Below, one piece after another: positions 6,266-10,853 of a stretch of DNA of 10,853 nt (position 1 is the first letter of the stretch; the number at the start of each line of letters is the position of its first letter). The stretch lies in the NCBI GenBank assembly GCA_036389715.1, contig DASVWH010000031.1:1-10853 (forward strand), given 5' to 3'. A model generated the notes under the pieces. It was not told the origin of the DNA and ran no database searches. It was given only the letters and a program-made list of their open reading frames with translations. The stretch is from DASVWH01 sp036389715 (GTDB lineage Bacteria > Acidobacteriota > Blastocatellia > Pyrinomonadales > Pyrinomonadaceae). Made by a program: the position numbers and the translations under genes.

Positions 6266-7639
6266 CTACTTTTCGGCCGCGCCGATGGCTTGCCTGATGA
6301 CCGAGGCGAGCCGCTCCGCGTAGCCTTCGATCAACTCCTGCCCCTGGCCTTCGATCATCACACGGGCCAGCGGCTCCGTGCCCGAATAGCGCAGGAGCAG
6401 GCGACCCGTTTCGCCCAACTGCTCGGTCGTCTCGCGCGCGGCCAGGGCAATCGCCTCGACCTCCTCGAAAGGGAGTTTCTCGCGCACGCGGACGTTGACC
6501 AGCACCTGCGGGTAACGCTTGAAGCCTGCGGTCAATTCGTGCAGCGCAGCGCCCGCCCCGCGCATCGCGCGCAGCAGGCAGAGCGTCGTTATCATGCCGT
6601 CTCCGGCCAGGCTCAGCCGTGGGAAGATGAGATGGCCGGACTGCTCTCCGCCGAGCGCGGCCCCCGTCCGTAAGAGCCCTTCCAGCACATACTTATCGCC
6701 GACATCCGTGCGCAGCAGGCGCAGCCCCCTGGAGCGCAGGGCCAGCTCCAGGCCGAGATTGCTCATCACGGTGGCGACGACTAAGCCGTCGTCCAATCGC
6801 TCCTGCTCTTGAAGGTGCTGGGCCATGACCCAGAGCGTCGCGTCGCCGTCAACGAACTGCCCGCGAGCATCAACGAAGAGCGCGCGATCAGCATCGCCGT
6901 CGAAGGCCACGCCGAGGTCTGCGCACGTCTCGGCCACTTTTCGTTGCAGCCCTTCGAGATGCAGCGAGCCGCAATCGAGATTGATGTTGCGCCCGTCGGG
7001 CCGGTCGTTAATGGAAGTGACGCGCGCACCGAGACGGCCGAAGAGCGCCGGGGCCAGCGCGGAAGCAGCGCCGTTGGCGCAATCGAGCACGATGCTCAGG
7101 CCCTCCAGCGAAAGCCCCTCCGAAACTTCCCCTGCGAGGTAGTCCAGGTAGAGCGCCCTGAGGGCGTCCGCCCCGCTCGCCGCAGCCTCTTCCACGGCGT
7201 CCTGCTCATCGCCGGTCGAGCCATTCACCGTCTCGGCTTCGATGTCGGCCTCGATGAGTCTTTCGGTCGCGTCGTCTAGCTTGCGCCCGGAGGGTGCGAA
7301 GATTTTGATGCCGTTGTCCCGGTATGGATTGTGCGAGGCGCTGATGACTACGCCCGCGTCCGCGGGCAGCGTGCGCGCCAGGTATGCGACGCCCGGCGTC
7401 GTGATGACGCCCGCCGATTCACACCGCGCCCCGGCTTCGCTTGCGCCTGAGATGAAGGCCCGCTCGATCCACTGGCCCGACTCGCGCGTGTCGCGCCCAA
7501 TGACGAGGTGCGGCGCGCGGCCCTCCCGCTCGCTCAAGTGCCGCGCTAGCGAGCGTCCGGTGATGCGCATGGTCCGGGCGTCCAGCGGAAATCGCCCGGC
7601 TTCACCGCGCATGCCATCCGTGCCGAAAAGTTTTGCCAT
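6266..7639 (-). CDS. glmM: Phosphoglucosamine mutase
   Basis: GlmM interconverts glucosamine-6-phosphate and glucosamine-1-phosphate, the step before UDP-GlcNAc synthesis for peptidoglycan, in the cytoplasm. The 457-residue product has the normal length and all four domain signatures of the alpha-D-phosphohexomutase family. It starts MAKLFGTDGMRG. The phosphoserine loop is SASHNP with catalytic Ser102. The magnesium loop is DGDADR (247-252), the sugar-binding loop is GEQSG (331-335), and the phosphate-binding loop is RYSGTEP (417-423). The full N-terminal match and Ser102 favour GlmM over PMM/PGM relatives. The ATG at 7639 has only GGAA as a weak ribosome site. It is the third gene of the cdaA-ybbR-glmM unit; in Firmicutes the GlmM protein binds and inhibits CdaA. 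No terminator follows directly. Confidence 0.96.
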   Translation of the reverse strand: MAKLFGTDGMRGEAGRFPLDARTMRITGRSLARHLSEREGRAPHLVIGRDTRESGQWIERAFISGASEAGARCESAGVITTPGVAYLARTLPADAGVVISASHNPYRDNGIKIFAPSGRKLDDATERLIEADIEAETVNGSTGDEQDAVEEAAASGADALRALYLDYLAGEVSEGLSLEGLSIVLDCANGAASALAPALFGRLGARVTSINDRPDGRNINLDCGSLHLEGLQRKVAETCADLGVAFDGDADRALFVDARGQFVDGDATLWVMAQHLQEQERLDDGLVVATVMSNLGLELALRSRGLRLLRTDVGDKYVLEGLLRTGAALGGEQSGHLIFPRLSLAGDGMITTLCLLRAMRGAGAALHELTAGFKRYPQVLVNVRVREKLPFEEVEAIALAARETTEQLGETGRLLLRYSGTEPLARVMIEGQGQELIEGYAERLASVIRQAIGAAEK

Positions 7640-7649
7640 AGGTTTCCAG

Positions 7650-7670
7650 TTCAGGGTTCAGGATTCAGAG
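7650..7670. repeat. Three tandem 7-base repeats (TTCAGGN-type)
   Basis: TTCAGGG, TTCAGGA and TTCAGAG lie head to tail, ten bases upstream of the glmM start codon. On the coding strand they read as imperfect CCTGAAN units. They occupy the place where a ribosome site would be expected, which may explain the weak one there. The array is short and may be chance. Confidence 0.5.
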
Positions 7671-7709
7671 CTTCGGAGTTGAAGAAAGATTCCGGGTCAT
7701 GGAAGCGCC

Positions 7710-7737
7710 GGGCCGGAAAGCCCGCAACTCCCGGCCC
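7710..7737. repeat. Hairpin between ybbR and glmM
   Basis: GGGCCGG (7710-7716) and CCGGCCC (7731-7737) form a perfect 7-bp stem with a 14-base loop, six bases after the ybbR stop codon on the minus strand. No T run follows, so it should not terminate efficiently. It could mark an RNA processing or partial-attenuation point inside the operon. Confidence 0.45.
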
Positions 7738-7742
7738 TGGAC

Positions 7743-8717
7743 TCACTTGAGACTCAATCCCGATAATTTGATAGAGCGTGATTCGACGCGGTCTTGAAGG
7801 CCATCCGGGAGCAGCAGGCGCGGCGTCAACGCGCCGTCCGGGGAAACGTCGAGGGCCACGTTGAGGTCCGCGGCGCGCAGCTGCTCGATGACGGAGCGCG
7901 GGCCGTAGAGCACGACCGAGGCCGAAGCGGGACGCACCTTCGCGCCGGGAATCTCCTCGACCGTCACGTTCGCAAAGCCTCTTTCGATGCGCTCCTCGTT
8001 GATCTCCACGCGGACGCCGACGATGGGGTCAATCAGGTCAACTTTCTTGTCCGGCATCTCGACGGCTATCTGCGAGAGGGTGAAGCTCTCCCTGTGCCCT
8101 TCGAGCGAGATGATTTCAGTCCAGGCTTTCTGAAGGGCGTTGACGTGGCTTTCGGGGCCGCGCACCCTGACTTTCGCGGGCATGGCGGCCAGGCTAATCA
8201 GCTCGTAGCCGGAGGGGAGGCTTCCGCTGCGCCTGACTTCGACCTCAAGCTCGCGCTCGATGCGCGGCTCAAGGCGGAGCAGGACGCGGCCGGGCTGAAT
8301 GTCGCCCGAGCGCACTCCGTCCGGCAAGCCCATCGTGACGCGCTCCGGGGTCAGCTGCACGCTGTGCTCGCCCGGCTTGTAGTCTGTCACGTCAACATTG
8401 ACGCTCAGGTCGCGTAAGTTGAGCGTGTCGAGCGCGCGTTTGTTGCCCGTCAGCGTGACCTCGACCTCGGCGCGCGGCTCGTTGCTAATCTCCATGTCTT
8501 TGGGCAGGCGAAAGTTGAGAGGGACGCGCGGCACGCGAACGGTCGTCGGTGTGCGCTGACCCGTGACGCCGTACCAGAGCCCGAGCGAGATGGCCAGCGC
8601 CAGCAGTTTCAAGCCCAAATCTTCAAAGAAGATTCTGCGCAGCAAACGCTCAGCCCAATGCGGCGCGCGCGTATGCACGAGCGGTTTCGGTTCTTCATCT
8701 ATATCGTGAAAAGGCAT
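7743..8717 (-). CDS. YbbR-domain membrane protein (CdaR-type)
   Basis: The 324-residue product has a short polar N-terminus, one transmembrane segment (about residues 35-51, LGLKLLALAISLGLWYGV) and then an extracytoplasmic region of about 270 residues. That region shows YbbR-like beta repeats at roughly 60-150, 155-245 and 255-324. Each contains a strand-rich stretch such as AEVEVTLTGNKRALDTL, AKVRVRGPESHVNAL or ASVVLYGPRSVIEQL. In Firmicutes the equivalent CdaR binds the diadenylate cyclase CdaA and adjusts its activity; that role is inferred here from gene order. The ATG at 8717 gives a family-like N-terminus but has no clear ribosome site. A GTG at 8783 would add 22 residues, mostly Arg/Gln-rich, and shorten the gap to cdaA from 98 to 32 bases. 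Confidence 0.88.
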   Translation of the reverse strand: MPFHDIDEEPKPLVHTRAPHWAERLLRRIFFEDLGLKLLALAISLGLWYGVTGQRTPTTVRVPRVPLNFRLPKDMEISNEPRAEVEVTLTGNKRALDTLNLRDLSVNVDVTDYKPGEHSVQLTPERVTMGLPDGVRSGDIQPGRVLLRLEPRIERELEVEVRRSGSLPSGYELISLAAMPAKVRVRGPESHVNALQKAWTEIISLEGHRESFTLSQIAVEMPDKKVDLIDPIVGVRVEINEERIERGFANVTVEEIPGAKVRPASASVVLYGPRSVIEQLRAADLNVALDVSPDGALTPRLLLPDGLQDRVESRSIKLSGLSLK

Positions 8718-8815
8718 TGTCAGCTGCTGGAGGTGAGACGCCGGATGTCGGCGCCGGACGGCGGCGCGCGGCCCTTGACTCACTGCCGGAGAGCCGGACG
8801 CCCGCCATCCGCCTG

Positions 8816-9676
8816 TTACGTCGAGACGGCTTCCTCTGTCTCCGCTTCCGCCTGGTCCAGGTCCTTCTCTTTTTCGGGCGCGGATTTTGCTGCCGGGGCT
8901 TCGAGCGCCTGGAAGATGGCGGCGCGCAGCTTGGTCGCGTCGAGCCCGCGCTTGATTCGTCCCGCCTGCACGAAAGAGATAAGCCCCGTCTCTTCCGAGA
9001 CGACGACCGCCACGGCATCCGTGTCTTCGGTGATGCCGATGGCGGCGCGATGGCGCGTGCCGAGGTCTTTCGAGAGCCGCGGATTAAGCGTCAGCGGCAG
9101 AAAGCAGGCGGCGGCAGCAATCCTGTGCCGACGAACGACGACCGCCCCGTCGTGCAGCGGCGTCGTCGGGTTAAAGATCGTCACCAGCAGGTCGTAACTG
9201 AGCTCGGCTTCGAGTTTCACGCCGCCGTCGGTCACGTTCTTGAGCCCGACGCCGCGCTCGATGACGACCAGCGCGCCCGTCTTCGTCGAAGCAAGAGTCG
9301 TCGCGGCCAGCACTATCTCGTCGTAGACGCCCTCGCCGAACTGCCCGCGATGGCGGCGCGTAAAAGGCATCCGAACGCTGTTGCCAAAAGAGATCAGCGC
9401 CTGCCTGATCTCCGATTGAAAGAGCACGATGATGGCCACGCCGATGTAGATCAACCCGCCCCGGAGGATGAATTCGAGCGTCGCCAGGTCCTGGCTGATG
9501 GCCAGCCCATAGAGCAAGAGGATGGCCGCGATACCCGCCGCCATCGGCGCGGCCCGCGTCCCGCGCACCAGTTTCAATACCGCATACACGATCAGGAAGA
9601 CCAGCAGAATGTCCGCGATGTTGCGCGGGTCGCCGAGCCTTCCCAGGTATTCGGTGTATGGCAGGATTAAAAGCAT
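8816..9676 (-). CDS. cdaA: Diadenylate cyclase CdaA
   Basis: CdaA condenses two ATP molecules into the second messenger cyclic di-AMP, which controls potassium and osmolyte balance and cell-wall homeostasis in many bacteria. The 286-residue product has three transmembrane helices (about residues 20-38, 47-60 and 71-88) and then a DisA_N/DAC cyclase domain (about 100-240). Both catalytic motifs are intact: DGA (176-178, in PLHDGAVVV) and GTRHRAA (206-212). VVSEETG (225-231) is also typical. After residue 260 there is a charged, mainly acidic tail (PEKEKDLDQAEAETEEAV) longer than the bare catalytic core needs. The ATG at 9676 is the first start after an in-frame TAA, and its ribosome site is weak. 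It begins the cdaA-ybbR-glmM operon. I found no convincing sigma-70 promoter in the 185 bases upstream. Confidence 0.96.
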   Translation of the reverse strand: MLLILPYTEYLGRLGDPRNIADILLVFLIVYAVLKLVRGTRAAPMAAGIAAILLLYGLAISQDLATLEFILRGGLIYIGVAIIVLFQSEIRQALISFGNSVRMPFTRRHRGQFGEGVYDEIVLAATTLASTKTGALVVIERGVGLKNVTDGGVKLEAELSYDLLVTIFNPTTPLHDGAVVVRRHRIAAAACFLPLTLNPRLSKDLGTRHRAAIGITEDTDAVAVVVSEETGLISFVQAGRIKRGLDATKLRAAIFQALEAPAAKSAPEKEKDLDQAEAETEEAVST

Positions 9677-9719
9677 TTCAGAGAAAACCCAAATCAGTTA
9701 TTCGGAGAATGCCTGGCGA

Positions 9720-9773
9720 CTAGAGCCGCAGGCCGAATTTCAATCGCAGATGAAAATAACGCTTAACCTTCAT
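9720..9773 (-). CDS. Possible 17-residue leader peptide upstream of cdaA
   Basis: ATG at 9773 opens a short frame ending at TAG (9722-9720) and encoding a basic peptide MKVKRYFHLRLKFGLRL. Purine-rich GGGGAG and AAGGAG lie just upstream, the first at a suitable distance, which is better than the ribosome site of cdaA itself. The frame ends 43 bases before the cdaA ATG. It could be a leader peptide or pure chance; nothing in its codons points to attenuation by a particular amino acid. Confidence 0.2.
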   Translation of the reverse strand: MKVKRYFHLRLKFGLRL

Positions 9774-9805
9774 GCTCCTTGCTCCCCTTGCTCTCTGTGT
9801 GTGTG
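9771..9805. repeat. Low-complexity GCTCC-like and TG repeats
   Basis: The + strand has three imperfect copies of GCTCCTT-like units with a period of 8-9 bases (from 9773). Five TG dinucleotides follow (9796-9805). On the minus strand this gives runs of purine-rich GGAGCAAG-like sequence upstream of cdaA. The tract is probably slippage-derived. Confidence 0.5.
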
Positions 9806-9861
9806 CGCTTCTGTCGGGCCCTTTGGCGGCGCTTTTGAAACGGATTCTTCGGATGTCCGGG

Positions 9862-10809
9862 CTAGACGGCGGGCTGCTCCGACATCCCGTGCTCGCCGCC
9901 TTTGCGCTCCGGCGCGGCCTCTAAAAAGATGTTGTAGACCTTCGGCTCGGCGCGCTTGATTAACTCCTCTATCTCCAGGATGGTCTGCTCTATCTCGTCG
10001 GTCGTCAGGCGATTGCGCAGGTTGATGTGAGCGTTGACGAGAATCTGCTTAGGCGACAGGTGCATCGTCAAAAGCTCCATGACCTCGACCACGTTTTTGT
10101 GTTCGAGGATGGCCTGGCGAATGCGTGCGCGCGATTTCGGCGTGGCGGCTTCCCCGAGCAGGAGTCCGCGAGACGTGCGCGCCAGCACGAAGGCGACAAT
10201 CGCCAGCACGACGCCAATCGTCATCGAGGCCAGGCCGTCCCAGTAAGCGCCGCCGCCGGGCCCCGCGTGATGGTCCGTCAGGTAGATGCCCGCGGCCGCG
10301 ATGACGATGCCGAGCAGCGCCGCCGCATCCTCGAAAATCACTGTCTTAGCGGTCGGGTCTTTCGATTCGCGCAGGTACTGCCAGAACGTCATGCCCTCGT
10401 GCCGCGCTTCCATCAGCTCCTGTCGAATCGCCAGCGCGATTGAGCCGCTCTCGATCACAAAGGAGATGCCGAGCACCCAGTAAGCCCATTCGAGGCGCTC
10501 CGGCGGATGGGGCTCGGAGAGCTTGATGTAGCCCTCGTAGAGCGCGTAGGTCGCGCCGACGCCGAAGATGAAGATGGCGGCGATGAAAGACCAGAAAAAG
10601 CGCTCCTTGCCGTAGCCGAAGGGGTGCTTCTTCGAGGCCGGGCGCTTGTAAAAACGCAGGCCGAGCAGCAGAAAGACCTGGTTGGTCGTATCGGCGAGCG
10701 AGTGCAACGACTCGGCCATCATCCCGGAAGAGCCCGTGATGAAGGCCGCGATAAACTTCAACGCAGTAATCAGGGCGTTGGCGATGAGCGCGCCGAGCAC
10801 TGCTACCAT
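9862..10809 (-). CDS. Cation diffusion facilitator transporter, ZnT9-like branch
   Basis: The 315-residue membrane protein has the CDF layout: several helices (about 3-25, 42-54, 72-92, 108-128, 160-178 and 190-210) followed by a cytoplasmic C-terminal domain (about 215-300). Helix 2 has the metal-site motif HSLAD (His36, Asp40, in AESLHSLADTTNQ). The usual second HxxxD is replaced by EDAAA (Glu160, Asp161, in TVIFEDAAALLG), the form I associate with the SLC30A9/ZnT9-like branch. KKHPFGYGKERFFW (60-73) is also typical. The ion is probably Zn or another divalent metal, not determinable here. ATG 10809 is well supported by GGGAGGGG at about 8 bases upstream. No clear terminator separates it from cdaA, 185 bases downstream, so co-transcription is possible but unproven. 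Confidence 0.92.
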   Translation of the reverse strand: MVAVLGALIANALITALKFIAAFITGSSGMMAESLHSLADTTNQVFLLLGLRFYKRPASKKHPFGYGKERFFWSFIAAIFIFGVGATYALYEGYIKLSEPHPPERLEWAYWVLGISFVIESGSIALAIRQELMEARHEGMTFWQYLRESKDPTAKTVIFEDAAALLGIVIAAAGIYLTDHHAGPGGGAYWDGLASMTIGVVLAIVAFVLARTSRGLLLGEAATPKSRARIRQAILEHKNVVEVMELLTMHLSPKQILVNAHINLRNRLTTDEIEQTILEIEELIKRAEPKVYNIFLEAAPERKGGEHGMSEQPAV

Positions 10810-10816
10810 TAACTGT

Positions 10817-10824
10817 CCCCTCCC
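10817..10824 (-). promoter_or_regulatory. Strong ribosome binding site of the CDF transporter
   Basis: The minus strand reads GGGAGGGG ending 7 bases before the ATG at 10809. It is the clearest Shine-Dalgarno sequence in the window and fixes this start. Confidence 0.75.
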
Positions 10825-10853
10825 GCTCTTTAAACGATAGCTCCGTCAGGATT

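Noticed and set aside
5834..6673. A 279-residue + strand open frame
   Set aside because: Its second half is antisense to glmM, its first half crosses the sRNA and enhancer region, and its composition is Arg/Pro/Ser-rich with no domain.
8717..9670. A 317-residue + strand frame opposite cdaA
   Set aside because: It is the shadow of the diadenylate cyclase gene, whose catalytic motifs are intact.

Overview
This window is an ordinary chromosomal stretch from a GC-rich bacterium, with one gene-poor gap that is worth attention. No gene names the organism. A housekeeping sigma-70 gene, a cdaA-ybbR-glmM operon, a solo B12-type radical SAM protein and an apparent sigma-54 promoter together fit an Acidobacteriota-like genome, perhaps Blastocatellia. 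That assignment is inference from gene content and style, not proven. There is no sign of phage, insertion sequence, CRISPR or recent transfer.

Layout. On the + strand, positions 2-544 hold the 3' end of the primary sigma factor gene rpoD, followed by a B12-binding-type radical SAM gene (628-2505). That gene ends at a strong hairpin terminator (2538-2587), which also separates it from the converging minus-strand genes. All remaining genes are on the minus strand. Read in the direction of transcription from the right edge they are: a cation diffusion facilitator transporter (10809-9862); the cyclic-di-AMP/cell-wall operon of cdaA (9676-8816), a ybbR/cdaR-type membrane protein (8717-7743) and glmM (7639-6266); a gene-free gap (6265-5690); and a three-gene unit of an M3-like metallopeptidase (5689-4169), aroB (4159-3014) and a small membrane-anchored protein of unknown function (2995-2579).

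How the genes work together. CdaA makes c-di-AMP, the YbbR protein is its usual membrane partner and regulator, and GlmM makes glucosamine-1-phosphate for peptidoglycan. This is the same order as the cdaA-cdaR-glmM operon of Firmicutes. AroB feeds aromatic amino acid synthesis. The peptidase and the small protein probably only share its transcript.

Most notable is the gap downstream of glmM. On the minus strand it contains a full-consensus sigma-54 promoter core (TGGCACG-N4-TTGC, 5955-5941). About 120 bases later there is a strong intrinsic terminator: a 13-bp stem followed one base later by six T (5857-5810). Two well-formed stem-loops lie between them. I read this as a sigma-54-driven small RNA gene of about 121 nt with no obvious coding capacity. 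A perfect 6-1-6 palindrome about 142 bp upstream of the predicted start could be its enhancer site. The arrangement recalls the sigma-54-controlled GlmY/GlmZ RNAs of enterobacteria, which regulate glucosamine-6-phosphate synthesis, but I see no sequence homology and the functional link is speculative.
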